From: JAEUKQ01 sp964414755 | Lineage (GTDB): Bacteria > Pseudomonadota > Alphaproteobacteria > JAEUKQ01 | NCBI GenBank assembly: GCA_964414755.1 | Contig: CAYPXH010000006.1 | Span: 1 to 45,711, forward strand | Reading direction: 5' to 3' | DNA: 45,711 nt | Shown: positions 7,871-17,600 of the stretch, piece by piece | Position numbering within the stretch: position 1 is the stretch's first letter | Layout: every line of letters starts with the position of its first letter | Position numbers and translations under genes: made by a program | Notes under the pieces: model-generated | Seen by the model: the letters and a program-made list of their open reading frames with translations, nothing else | What the model was told of the DNA's origin: nothing | Databases searched by the model: none

Positions 7871-8203
7871 ATGAGCTTAAACCCCCTACGACTTAATCCA
7901 CTGCAACTTAAAACCCTTGCTGCCTTCCAAGCTTTATCTGAAGAACAATCTGTTGAGCAACATGCTGATGGCTTGGTTATCAAACACCTTCCATCCGCCC
8001 ATGGAGACCATTTCCACATAGGTTCTTATGTTGTATCTGGACGTGACCTTTCTGGTCTGGGCAACCCCTCGGTATGGATTGTATTAGAAAGAAAAGGATT
8101 AATTAAGTCATATTATCCTGAATACGCCATTTTAACCCCTGCTGGGCAGGCCTATGACACCAGTGAGGTCAAAAAAAGTTGGCATCATAGCCATCATCAC
8201 TAA
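7871..8203 (+). CDS. Small conserved-looking protein with His-rich tail, function unknown
   Basis: I do not recognise a named family. The 110 residues are Leu-rich at the N-terminus (LNPLRLNPLQLKTLAAF), then contain SAHGDHFHIGSYVVSGRDLSGL, and then a segment that reads like a small winged helix (VWIVLERKGLI, YAILTPAGQAYD). They end with HHSHHH. The His tail and the HGDHFH cluster could bind metal, which is inference. It lies 36 nt after yajQ and 24 nt before the ThDP enzyme on the same strand, with a purine-rich leader, so it is probably a real translated gene within that transcript. Confidence 0.7.
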   Translation: MSLNPLRLNPLQLKTLAAFQALSEEQSVEQHADGLVIKHLPSAHGDHFHIGSYVVSGRDLSGLGNPSVWIVLERKGLIKSYYPEYAILTPAGQAYDTSEVKKSWHHSHHH

Positions 8204-8227
8204 AAATGATCGTGAAAGGGGTTTTTA

Positions 8228-9928
8228 ATGTCAATATCCTACCCTAACCTTCGAAGCGGTGGTAAAATTCTTGTTGATGCGCTTTGTCTACATGGCGTTG
8301 ACAAAATATTTTGTGTGCCTGGTGAAAGCTATCTTGATGCGTTAAATGCCTTGCACGACGTTCAATCACAAATTGAACTTGTGGTCTGTAGACAAGAAGG
8401 TGGCGCAGCTTTTATGGCCGAGTCATATGGAAAATTAACGGGCAAGCCGGGCATATGTTTTGTAACACGTGGTCCAGGTGCAACTAATGCTTCGATCGGC
8501 GTACATACCGCTTATCAAGATTCAACCCCCATGATTTTATTTATTGGCCAAGCTTCAACAGCAGTATTAGGGCGTGAAGCTTTTCAAGAAATTGATTTCA
8601 AACAATTTTTCTCACCCATCAGCAAATGGGCTGAACAGGTATATGATGCCAAACGGCTACCTGAAATTATTAGCCGCGCGTTCAATACCGCCGTTAGTGG
8701 TCGGCCAGGGCCTGTCGTTATTTCATTGCCGGAAGATATTTTAACCAGCCTTGTTGAAACAAAAGATACAGCACCATACCAATTTATTTCACCCGCCCCA
8801 AGCTTGGCTGATATTCAGGCATTTCAACAATTATTAGAAGATAGTCAACGCCCATTCATTTTGCTTGGCGGGTCAACCTGGAATGAAACGGCGATCGAAC
8901 AGATTCATCATTTTTGTTATAAATACGACCTTCCTGTTGGCACTTCGTTCCGTCATCAGCATCTTTTTCAGCACCATCATTCTTGTTATGCTGGTGATGT
9001 AGGAATTGGTATTAATCCCAACCTTCAAAAGCGTGTTCAGGAATCTGATCTTATCGTTGTTGTTGGCGACCGGTTAGGTGAAATGACTACCAGCGACTAC
9101 ACACTTTTAAAGCCACCGGTTTCAAAACAAAAATTAGTCCATATTTATCCCACCGCAGACGAGATAAACAGGGTTTATCAAGCTAATCTTGGGATTGTTT
9201 CAACCGCAAGTAATTTCGTGCAATCAATTAGTGGCTTAGTTATAAAGAAACAGAAGCATTGGCCTGATTTGTGTAAACAAGCACATCAAGATTATTTAGC
9301 ATACAGTGATCCAAACGTTACAAATCCAGGTGATGTGCAACTTGCAAAAATTATCAGCTCATTAAGAAAAAATTTGCCTAACCATGCAATTATCACAAAC
9401 GGTGCTGGCAATTATGCAGGTTGGATTCATCGTTTTTTTCGTTTCAGCAAGTATAGAAGCCAGCTGGCACCCAACAATGGTGCAATGGGATATGGTTTGC
9501 CATCTGCTATTGCTGCAAAAATCTTAAATCCATCAGCACCTGTTATATCGGTAAATGGTGATGGGTGTTTTCTAATGAATGGCCAAGAACTGGCGACAGC
9601 TGTTCGTTATAAGCTGCCAATAATTATACTTATCATTAACAACAATATGTACGGCACCATTAGGATGCACCAAGAACGTGAATATCCTGGCCGCGTAATT
9701 GGTACAGACCTGTACAATCCTAATTTTGTTGCTTTGGCTAAAGCATATGGTGCCGATGGTTACCTTGTTACAAAGACTGATCAATTTGAAGATATATTTA
9801 GACAATCCCTAAATAACAACAAGCCCACAATTATTGAAATTAAAATTGATCCCGAGGCAATTAATACCCGAACAAGTTTGTCAGCTATTCGTGAATCGGC
9901 AATAACCAATAAAAAAAAGCACCACTAA
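8228..9928 (+). CDS. Thiamine diphosphate-dependent enzyme, acetolactate synthase-like
   Basis: A 566-aa protein with the three-domain layout of the acetohydroxyacid synthase/pyruvate oxidase superfamily. The pyrimidine-binding domain contains RQEGGAAFMAESYGK, with the likely catalytic Glu57. A central domain follows, then the pyrophosphate-binding domain with NGDGCFLMNGQELA (Gly444-Asp445-Gly446) ending at IINNN. The tail RTSLSAIRESA is atypical. No small regulatory subunit (ilvN) is adjacent, so a biosynthetic role in branched-chain amino acids is not indicated; a decarboxylase, oxidase or carboligase of unknown substrate is equally possible. A GAAAGGGG ribosome-binding site precedes the ATG. 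It is probably the last gene of the yajQ transcript. Confidence 0.85.
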   Translation: MSISYPNLRSGGKILVDALCLHGVDKIFCVPGESYLDALNALHDVQSQIELVVCRQEGGAAFMAESYGKLTGKPGICFVTRGPGATNASIGVHTAYQDSTPMILFIGQASTAVLGREAFQEIDFKQFFSPISKWAEQVYDAKRLPEIISRAFNTAVSGRPGPVVISLPEDILTSLVETKDTAPYQFISPAPSLADIQAFQQLLEDSQRPFILLGGSTWNETAIEQIHHFCYKYDLPVGTSFRHQHLFQHHHSCYAGDVGIGINPNLQKRVQESDLIVVVGDRLGEMTTSDYTLLKPPVSKQKLVHIYPTADEINRVYQANLGIVSTASNFVQSISGLVIKKQKHWPDLCKQAHQDYLAYSDPNVTNPGDVQLAKIISSLRKNLPNHAIITNGAGNYAGWIHRFFRFSKYRSQLAPNNGAMGYGLPSAIAAKILNPSAPVISVNGDGCFLMNGQELATAVRYKLPIIILIINNNMYGTIRMHQEREYPGRVIGTDLYNPNFVALAKAYGADGYLVTKTDQFEDIFRQSLNNNKPTIIEIKIDPEAINTRTSLSAIRESAITNKKKHH

Positions 9929-10005
9929 TCTAGAATAGGCTAAAATAACTTCTATATATTAACTATTATTTGTTCAACGTTAATTAACTTAAAAAAGGAG
10001 TTTCC

Positions 10006-10539
10006 ATGTTAACAATTGGTCATCAGTTCCCAAGTTTTGATTTAGAAGCTGTTGTTTCTTCTGATCCCAAAACAGCTTTTACAAAGATTTCTGATAAATC
10101 AGATAAAGGTAAATGGAAGGTTGTTTTCTTCTGGCCGATGGATTTTACTTTTGTTTGCCCCACAGAAATTGCAGCCTTTGGCAAGCTAAACAATCAGTTC
10201 AAAGAGCGTGATGCAGTTATTTATGGCGCAAGCATTGATAGTAAGTTTGTGCATTTAGCCTGGCGTCAGAATAATGCGGAGTTGAAGAATCTGCCTTTTC
10301 CGATGTTAGCTGATATTAAACGTGAATTATCAGATAAGTTGGGCATTCTTCATCAAGACGGTGTTGCTTTGCGCGCAACCTTTATCGTTGATCCACAAGG
10401 TAGCATTCGTTTTGTTGCGGTAAATGACCTAAAAGTTGGCCGTAATCCAGAAGAAGTTTTGCGGGTGCTTGATGCCCTACAAACTGATGAGCTTTGTGGT
10501 TGCAATTGGCAAAAAGGCGATAAGGTTTTAAAACCGTAA
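10006..10539 (+). CDS. ahpC: Peroxiredoxin (AhpC-type, 2-Cys)
   Basis: Reduces hydrogen peroxide and organic hydroperoxides in the cytoplasm. The peroxidatic Cys51 lies in FTFVCPTE and candidate resolving cysteines Cys164 and Cys166 are in ELCGCNW near the C-terminus. At 177 aa it is close to the AhpC family but ends soon after the resolving cysteines, lacking a long tail. A strong AAGGAG ribosome-binding site lies 5 nt before the ATG, suggesting high expression. There is no ahpF; the neighbour is ahpD, the reductant used by this type of AhpC in mycobacteria. A terminator hairpin separates the two genes. Confidence 0.95.
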   Translation: MLTIGHQFPSFDLEAVVSSDPKTAFTKISDKSDKGKWKVVFFWPMDFTFVCPTEIAAFGKLNNQFKERDAVIYGASIDSKFVHLAWRQNNAELKNLPFPMLADIKRELSDKLGILHQDGVALRATFIVDPQGSIRFVAVNDLKVGRNPEEVLRVLDALQTDELCGCNWQKGDKVLKP

Positions 10540-10569
10540 TCATATTTATAAAAAGATAAAGAGAGATAC

Positions 10570-10600
10570 GAGCGGTGACTTGCTTTGTTACCGCTCTTTT
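10570..10600 (+). terminator. Terminator between ahpC and ahpD
   Basis: GAGCGGTGAC (10570-10579) pairs with GTTACCGCTC (10587-10596) over ten pairs including one G-U, with a 7-nt loop, followed by TTTTATT. It lies 30 nt after the ahpC stop and ends 18 nt before the ahpD ATG. It should cut most transcripts after ahpC and let a fraction reach ahpD, unless ahpD has a promoter of its own that I cannot see. Confidence 0.85.
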
Positions 10601-10617
10601 ATTGTGGAAAATATTAC

Positions 10618-11127
10618 ATGTCTATTGAAGCACTCAAAGAAAAAATTCCAGATTATGCCAAAGATTTACGTTTAAATCTTTCTGCTATCTACTCGAATCC
10701 GCTCCTGAATGATCAGCAAAAAGCCGGATGTTTTATAACAGCAGCGCTAACAAGCAGAAATAAGGTTGTAATAGAGCATATCTTAGCAGATTTTAGTGTT
10801 AAGATTTCTACAACCGTTTTGCAAGCTGCCCAAACGGCATCCGCCTTGATGGGGATGAACAATATTTATTATCGGTTTACCCATCTTGTCGAAAACGAAC
10901 ATTACCGCCAAATGCCTGCAAAACTAAGAATGAATGGGATCATGACCCATGGCATTGAAAAAGCAGATTTCGAGTTATTTTGTTTGGTTGCGTCAGCGAT
11001 TAATGGCTGCGCTGCCTGCTTAAATGCTCATGAACATGAATTGCGCAAATTATCTGTTAGTGAAGAAGCTATTCAAGAAAGTGTTAAAATTGGTGCGGTT
11101 GTCCACGCGATCGCCGGTTTAGCCTAA
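10618..11127 (+). CDS. ahpD: Alkyl hydroperoxide reductase AhpD
   Basis: A 169-aa carboxymuconolactone decarboxylase-family protein. The CxxC centre is Cys131/Cys134 in INGCAACLNAHEHEL, with the proton-relay residues Glu119 and His138 in the expected spacing. In mycobacteria AhpD is reduced by lipoylated enzymes and passes electrons to AhpC, which fits its place after ahpC. The open frame extends to 10585, but that start lies inside the terminator stem; ATG 10618 gives MSIEALKEKIPDYAKD, the usual AhpD start, and has TGGA upstream. Confidence 0.94.
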   Translation: MSIEALKEKIPDYAKDLRLNLSAIYSNPLLNDQQKAGCFITAALTSRNKVVIEHILADFSVKISTTVLQAAQTASALMGMNNIYYRFTHLVENEHYRQMPAKLRMNGIMTHGIEKADFELFCLVASAINGCAACLNAHEHELRKLSVSEEAIQESVKIGAVVHAIAGLA

Positions 11128-11132
11128 AAATA

Positions 11133-11159
11133 AAGTAAGCCCGGAACGGGCTTACTTTT
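11133..11159. terminator. Bidirectional terminator between ahpD and the lipoprotein gene
   Basis: AAGTAAGCCCG and CGGGCTTACTT form an 11-bp perfect stem with loop GAA. TTTT follows on the plus strand and TTTATTTTT on the minus strand, so it can end both convergent transcripts (ahpD and the lipoprotein gene). Confidence 0.9.
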
Positions 11160-11181
11160 GACTGCTAAAACTAGTTTTGCC

Positions 11182-11430
11182 TTAACTATCTTGTGGGTCA
11201 GGGATTTCAGGTTCTTCCTGCGGTTCACTTGGTTGTTGTGGGGTAAACCTGTCAAACACACCATTTTCATCATCCGTCCTAAGGTTACCTGGATAAGGTC
11301 TGTCTTCTTCCGCAGGTGGCAAGACGCAGGCACCTAATCCCGCTGAAGCCACCATAATACCAAGGGCATAAAGTAATATTTTGGTCATGTGTGGTTTTTG
11401 AATGTTTTTGTCTTCTTGATTTATACGCAT
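11182..11430 (-). CDS. Small lipoprotein, acidic and Pro-rich, function unknown
   Basis: An 82-aa product with a hydrophobic segment ILLYALGIMVASAGLGAC that ends in a lipobox (LGAC), so it is probably lipidated and exported. The mature part is only about 48 residues, rich in Pro, Glu and Asp, and looks disordered. An internal Met at 11388 would give a shorter, more classical signal peptide, but a strong AGGAGAGG sits 6-7 nt before the ATG at 11430 and decides for the longer form. It is alone on the minus strand between the shared terminator and uppP. No family is recognised. Confidence 0.72.
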   Translation of the reverse strand: MRINQEDKNIQKPHMTKILLYALGIMVASAGLGACVLPPAEEDRPYPGNLRTDDENGVFDRFTPQQPSEPQEEPEIPDPQDS

Positions 11431-11612
11431 AATTGCCTCTCCTTATTAAGAATTTGATTATTCGTTGGATAAGGACAAGGATGGCAAACTATAGTTAATA
11501 AAATGTTAAAAAATATAACAAAAATGATTTTTTAATCGTTATATATCTAAAAAATACGTTCCAAATGTGTTACGCAAAAAATCTTTAAAATACCTACAAA
11601 AGGTATACACGA

Positions 11613-12410
11613 CTAGAACGACCACCAAATTATAAGGGCCGAGCCCACACATACACGGTACCAACCAAACCAAGCTAAACCATATAAAATTATAAACCTT
11701 AAGATATAAGGTGCTAGCATCAACGCCACAATCAGGGAGCAAATAAAAGCAGTTGCAAGTTCAGTTTCCAGCACAAATTGGTGTTGTGAGGTGGTTAAAA
11801 ACGTATAAATCGTCGCAGCAAAAAGCAACGGAACTGCACTTAAAAAAGAAAATTCAACAGCTGTTTTTCTGTCTAGCCCCAACCATAAACCTACAATGAT
11901 TGTTACAGCTGACCTAGAAAATCCAGGTATTAGGGCTAGGATTTGTACAAGTCCAATAACACAGGCAGTAGTAATAGGAATATCTTCAATGCGGCAATGT
12001 TTTGGACTGTCTTTTTTATATGAGGAAAACAACAACATAACTATCCCCCCTAATACCAACCATATACCCATTGAAGGTATACTTTCTAGCCATGATTGTG
12101 CTATGTATGGTTTGGTTATCAACCCGACCGCAGCAAAAGGTAAACAAACAATAAACAGTCTTAGAAAATTTAATTTTGCAATCCGATCGGAAAAAAATGC
12201 TGCAACCATGTGCCAAAAAAAATTTCGGTAATAAATTAATATTGCCAAAATTGCAGCAAACTGAATTGTAATCATAAAAACGCTATGGCTGGTAAGCCCG
12301 CTTTTAAGAATAAAATCTGCGAGCATCAAATGCGTTGATGACGAGATAGGCATAAATTCACTGACGCCTTCAACTATTCCCAAAACCGCTGCTGAAAAAA
12401 CATCTGCCAT
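11613..12410 (-). CDS. uppP: Undecaprenyl-diphosphatase UppP (BacA)
   Basis: Integral membrane phosphatase that recycles undecaprenyl diphosphate to the monophosphate carrier used for peptidoglycan and other envelope glycans; extra copies give bacitracin resistance. The two family motifs are present: EGVSEFMPISSSTHL near residues 14-28, and PGFSRSAVTI in the middle of the protein. The sequence is hydrophobic throughout with about seven or eight membrane segments, and 265 aa is the normal length. It lies 16 nt downstream of trxB on the same strand, so the two may be cotranscribed. Confidence 0.95.
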   Translation of the reverse strand: MADVFSAAVLGIVEGVSEFMPISSSTHLMLADFILKSGLTSHSVFMITIQFAAILAILIYYRNFFWHMVAAFFSDRIAKLNFLRLFIVCLPFAAVGLITKPYIAQSWLESIPSMGIWLVLGGIVMLLFSSYKKDSPKHCRIEDIPITTACVIGLVQILALIPGFSRSAVTIIVGLWLGLDRKTAVEFSFLSAVPLLFAATIYTFLTTSQHQFVLETELATAFICSLIVALMLAPYILRFIILYGLAWFGWYRVCVGSALIIWWSF

Positions 12411-12426
12411 GTTTCAGCACCAATAC

Positions 12427-13365
12427 TTATTCTTGATGTGACAAATAACGGTCGGCTTCAAGTGCTGCCATACACCCCATACCCGCAGCAGTAACCGCTT
12501 GACGGAATATTTTATCCTTAACATCACCAGCAGCAAAAACACCTGGGATAATTGTGGCTGTTGAATCTGGGTTTGTGATTAAGTATCCCTCATCATCTAT
12601 TGGCAGTTTACCGACAAATAATTCTGTTGCGGGTTTATGGCCAATAGCAACAAAAAGCCCATCTATTGGTATTGTATGATCCAAGCCTGTTATCGTGTTT
12701 CGAATTTTAGCGCCAGTAACGCGTTTTGGGTTTTCGTGCCCCAGTACCTCTTCAATAACACTGTCCCAAATGACCGATATTTTAGGATGTTTTAATAATT
12801 TTTCTTGCATCATCTTTTCTGCACGCAGCTTTGAACGACGGTGTACTAAAAAAACCTTGCTAGCGTGCTGTGTTAAATATAGTGCTTCTTCAACCGCAGT
12901 ATTTCCGCCCCCCACAACTGCAACAACCTTGTTTTTAAAGAAAAAACCGTCACATGTTGCGCAAGCCGAGACACCAAATCCCTGATATTTTTTTTCACTT
13001 TCCAATCCCAGCCAACGAGCTTGTGCACCGGTACAAATAATGATGGTTTTTGCTATATAATTTTGCCCCGAGTCAGTTACAACTTTAAAAGGATATTGGT
13101 TAAAATCAATATCAACCACCAAGTCATCAATAATTCTTGTACCCACATGTTCGGCTTGTAGTTTCATTTCATTCATAAGCCAAGGACCTTGAATTGATTG
13201 AGAAAAACCAGGGAAATTTTCAACATCACTAGTAATTGTCATTTGTCCACCAGGCTGCATTCCAGCAAGCAAAATTGGCTTTCTGTTCGCTCGGGCAGCA
13301 TAAATAGCTGCAGTTAAACCTGCGGGACCAGAACCTATTATCAAAATATCGGTGTGGTTATTCAC
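12427..13365 (-). CDS. trxB: Thioredoxin reductase
   Basis: NADPH-dependent flavoenzyme that reduces thioredoxin. The N-terminal FAD motif is GSGPAGLTAAIYAARA (residues 11-26), the redox-active disulfide is Cys135-Ala-Thr-Cys138, the NADPH motif is GGGNTAVEEALYL with the phosphate-binding HRRSKLRA, and the C-terminal FAD segment is GVFAAGDVKDKIFRQ. The 312-aa length is typical. Next to ahpC and ahpD it gives this region a thiol-redox theme, although the genes are on opposite strands. Confidence 0.97.
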   Translation of the reverse strand: MNNHTDILIIGSGPAGLTAAIYAARANRKPILLAGMQPGGQMTITSDVENFPGFSQSIQGPWLMNEMKLQAEHVGTRIIDDLVVDIDFNQYPFKVVTDSGQNYIAKTIIICTGAQARWLGLESEKKYQGFGVSACATCDGFFFKNKVVAVVGGGNTAVEEALYLTQHASKVFLVHRRSKLRAEKMMQEKLLKHPKISVIWDSVIEEVLGHENPKRVTGAKIRNTITGLDHTIPIDGLFVAIGHKPATELFVGKLPIDDEGYLITNPDSTATIIPGVFAAGDVKDKIFRQAVTAAGMGCMAALEADRYLSHQE

Positions 13366-13612
13366 GATATAAACCCATTTTAAAAATGACCTTAACTTGA
13401 ACTAGATATTAACCATATAAACAGCGTTATTTGATAGATATCGTAACAAAATGCCAATCCATATTTTAATATCTTTCTTTATTATTCTGCAAACTATAAC
13501 TTTTACTACAGTTTAGTATTGCTTATTTTTTATATAATCACTAAAAACTAATCATTTATCTGTTTTACTTCAATTAAATTCACATCATGATAAATATCGA
13601 CCAGGGGGAAAA

Positions 13613-14125
13613 ATGCAGCCAACCGTAAAACATAAGCTTGATGATATTGATATACAAATTTTGCAAGAATTACAAAAAAACGGCAAAATAACAAATGTTG
13701 AGCTTGCTGAAAAGGTTGGTATATCAGCACCACCTTGTTTGCGGCGTGTAAAACATCTTGAAGATAGCGGTTATATAAAAAGCTATCATGCAACTTTAAA
13801 TCCCATCTTGTTAGGGTACCATGTTACAATTTTCGCACAAGTTAGTCTTACAAAGCACGGGGAAACAGATTTGCAGGCTTTTGAAGAACTGGCCAAAACA
13901 TGGCCCATGGTTCGGGAATGTTATATGCTTGCCGGTGAAACAGATTTCATATTAAAAATATCCGCGCCTGACTGGGAATCATACCAACAATTTTTAACAA
14001 CAAAACTAACTGTTGTTCCAAATGTGGCACATATAAAGTCTTCTTTGACTATCCGCCAAAGCAAGAACGAACCAAGCATACCATTCGATATGTTGGTTAA
14101 AAAAACAAAAAACAACGCCGAATAA
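13613..14125 (+). CDS. Lrp/AsnC-family transcriptional regulator
   Basis: A 170-aa regulator. The N-terminal AsnC-type winged helix (residues 9-65: LDDIDIQILQELQKNGKIT, then APPCLRRVKHLEDSGYI) is followed by the RAM ligand-binding domain (about 75-150) with ECYMLAGETDFILKI. Members bind amino acids and form octamers. The ATG follows AGGGGG. The gene is divergent from trxB with a 247-nt spacer in which I see nothing else clear. Targets are not evident; it often acts on its own promoter. Confidence 0.92.
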   Translation: MQPTVKHKLDDIDIQILQELQKNGKITNVELAEKVGISAPPCLRRVKHLEDSGYIKSYHATLNPILLGYHVTIFAQVSLTKHGETDLQAFEELAKTWPMVRECYMLAGETDFILKISAPDWESYQQFLTTKLTVVPNVAHIKSSLTIRQSKNEPSIPFDMLVKKTKNNAE

Positions 14126-14168
14126 AACAAATTATACAACGTTGTTCCGAACACAGAGTTAGGCAAGA

Positions 14169-14642
14169 TTACTTAAAAGCAATTTTTGCAATGGTATAGG
14201 ATTTTGACCCACCAGGAGTTGTTACTTCAACTGTTGCATCAACTGATTTGCCAATTAAAGCGCGTGCAAGGGGTGCCGAAATGGATAGGCGCCCATTTTT
14301 TATATCAGCTTCGTCCTGGCCAACAATTTGGTATTTTATTTTTTCCTCTGTATCATCATCAACAAGGGTCACGATTGCACCAAAGACAACCTGATTACCC
14401 GACAATTTTGAAACATCAATCACTTCGGCTCGAGCAATTTTATCTTCGAGTTCGGCAACTCTGCCTTCTATAAAGCTTTGCCGTTCACGTGCAGCATGAT
14501 ACTCGGCGTTTTCAGACAAATCGCCATGTTCACGCGCTTCGGCAATAGCTTTTATAACGGCCGGACGTTCAATAGTTTTCAAGTGCTTTAATTCTTCCGA
14601 CAACCGATGATAACCATCTATCGTCATAGGTATCTTAGACAT
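14169..14642 (-). CDS. greA: Transcription elongation factor GreA
   Basis: Stimulates cleavage of backtracked RNA by RNA polymerase. The N-terminal coiled coil carries the key acidic residues in HGDLSENAEYHAARERQ, and the C-terminal FKBP-like domain contains GKSVDATVEVTTPGG. The 157-aa length is standard. A GAGGT ribosome-binding site precedes the ATG. It lies 53 nt after carB on the same strand, so it probably rides on the carAB transcript. Confidence 0.97.
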   Translation of the reverse strand: MSKIPMTIDGYHRLSEELKHLKTIERPAVIKAIAEAREHGDLSENAEYHAARERQSFIEGRVAELEDKIARAEVIDVSKLSGNQVVFGAIVTLVDDDTEEKIKYQIVGQDEADIKNGRLSISAPLARALIGKSVDATVEVTTPGGSKSYTIAKIAFK

Positions 14643-14695
14643 TTTTACCTCATCAAATAAAAAACGAAGTAGCGAATTTATAATAAATTCTTTTA

Positions 14696-17600
14696 TTAGT
14701 CACGTAATTTTTTTAGGCGTTGTTGCAAACTCATCACACCAAGGCCCCCTTGCTGCAGTACACGTATAGCACCAACAGCAGCTAATGAACCAGCAATTGT
14801 CGTGCAATAAGGAATACGCTGTTGGATAGCTGTTTGTCTTGTAAAAAAACTATCGCGCTTTGTTTGTGGAGCTTCCGTTGTATTAAAGACCAAGTGAATA
14901 TCACCATTTTTCATGGCATCTAGAATATCTGGTCGTCCCTCAAAGACTTTATTAACAACACGGACGGGCAAGCCAGCTTTTTCAAGGAAGGCAGCTGTAC
15001 CCCTGGTCGCCACGATAGAGAATCCTAACATAATCAATTGACGACAAGCGGGTAAGATGGTGTTCTTGTCTTTATCACTGACCGAAACAAAAACATTACC
15101 ACCTACAGGCAACGATTTTCCTGCCGCCAATTGTGCCTTTGCATACGCTTTACCAAAGTCCTGATCAATCCCCATAACCTCGCCAGTAGATTTCATTTCA
15201 GGCCCAAGAATAACATCAGTACCAGGAAAACGTGCAAAGGGAAAGACGGCTTCCTTAACCGCAACATAAGGTAACTTTTTTACGTCTAAAGAAAAGCTTG
15301 ACAACTTCTCGCCAACCATGATTCGGGCAGCAATCTTGGCAATAGGTATACCAATAGCTTTAGCAACGAAAGGAACAGTTCGACTGGCACGTGGGTTAAC
15401 TTCAAGGACATAGATTTTAGAGTCCTTAATGGCAAACTGAATATTCATTAAGCCCACAACCTTTAAACTTTTTGCTAATTTAATAGTTTGCCGCTCTAAT
15501 TCAGCAATTGTAGATGCACTTAATGTATAGCCTGGCAACGAACATGCTGCATCTCCGGAATGCACTCCTGCCTCTTCGATATGCTCCATAATTCCTGCAA
15601 TAAAAACACTATGCTCATCAACGATGGCATCGACATCAATTTCAATAGCGTTTTGCAAATATCGGTCAAGCTGAACCGGATTTTCGCCAGAAACTTGAAT
15701 GGCTTTGGTTATATAATGTTGTAGCCCTGCTTGATCCTGTACAACCTCCATCGCCCGCCCGCCCAAAACATATGAAGGCCTCATGATAATTGGAAAGCCA
15801 ATTTTTTGTGCCACCTGCATTGCTTCGTCTAAATTTGTTGCCGAGCCGCTTTCAGGTTGATTCAAACCTATCTCATCAAGTAAGGCGCCAAAACGTCTTC
15901 TATCTTCAGCGAGATCTATTGTGTTATAGGTTGTACCCAGAATTGGTACTTTATGCTGATCAAGTTGATACGCTAATCGAAGCGGCGTTTGACCACCAAA
16001 CTGTACTATAACACCTAAGAAAGTACCCTTTTGCCGTTCAAGATGAATAATTTCCATAACATCTTCAAACGTTAGCGGTTCAAAATACAACCGATCCGAG
16101 GTATCATAATCTGTTGATACAGTTTCAGGGTTGCAGTTAATCATGATTGTTTCTATATCAATATCCCGCAAAGCATACGAGGCATGCACACAACAATAAT
16201 CAAATTCGATTCCCTGCCCAATACGATTTGGGCCGCTTCCAAGAATAATAGCCTTTCTTCTTGACGAAGGATTACCTTCGTTATGTATTTGATGATGGTC
16301 ACCAATATGATAAGTGGAATACATATAAGAGGTTGTAGCAGAAAACTCAGAAGCACAGGTATCGATACGTTTATAAACAGGGTGTACAACCAATTGGTGG
16401 CGCAACTCACGAACATGTTCTTCGGTTATTGAAGATAATTTTGCCAATCTTTTGTCAGAAAAACCCATTTGCTTAAGCCGATAAAAACCAACGGCATCTT
16501 GGGGCAAGCCTTTTAACTGAACCACTTTTTCAGCAGCAACTATTTCAGCTATTTCATTAATAAACCACTTATCATAACGGCAAATTGCATTAATCTCGTC
16601 TACACTCATACCAAAACGTATCGCCTGGGCAATGATAAGCAGCCTATCCGGCGTTGGCCTTGAAAGCGCTTTATGCAGGCTAAGTTTATCATCCCCTCCA
16701 TCGATAATAATTTCATCCAAACCCGCCAAACCTGTCTCTAACGAACGTAGGGCCTTCTGTAACGATTCTTTAAATGAACGTCCGATAGCCATAACCTCGC
16801 CTACCGACTTCATCGAGGTGCCAAGTAAAGGTTCTGTTCCAGGAAATTTTTCAAAAGTAAATCTAGGTATTTTAGTTACAATATAGTCAATTGTTGGTTC
16901 AAACGATGCAGGTGTTAATTTTGTAATATCATTGGATAATTCGTGTAACAAATAGCCAATTGCCAGTTTTGCTGCCACCTTGGCAATAGGAAAACCTGTT
17001 GCTTTCGAAGCTAGCGCAGAAGATCTTGAAACCCTTGGATTCATCTCGATTACCAGCATCCTTCCATTGTCTGGATTAATCGCAAACTGAACATTTGAAC
17101 CCCCAGTATCAACACCAATAGCGCGTAATATGGCTATCGAGGCATTACGCATGCGTTGATACTCTTTATCAGTAAGGGTTAGTGCTGGTGCAACTGTGAT
17201 ACTATCCCCCGTATGCACGCCCATTGGATCGACATTCTCGATGGAACAGACAATAATACAATTGTCTGCACGATCACGAACTACCTCCATCTCAAACTCT
17301 TTCCAACCAGCTATAGATTCCTCAACCAAAACCTGTTGAACTGGTGAGGCGGCCAATCCATTACGAATAATTTGTTCATATTCATCTTTGTTATAAGCTA
17401 TGCCACCACCTGTTCCGCCTAGGGTAAAAGACGGACGAATGACAAGGGGAAGGCCAATTTTTTGTAAGGCATGGTGCGCTTCATCTAAATTACGAACAAT
17501 CTCACTTCGCGGCGTTTCCAGGCCAATATTTTGTACCGCCTCTCGAAATAACAAACGATCTTCAGCCATGTCAATAGCATGGGCTTTAGCGCCAATCATC

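Noticed and set aside
10585..10617. An upstream start for ahpD adding 11 residues
   Set aside because: It lies within the ahpC-ahpD terminator stem, and the added residues do not match AhpD.
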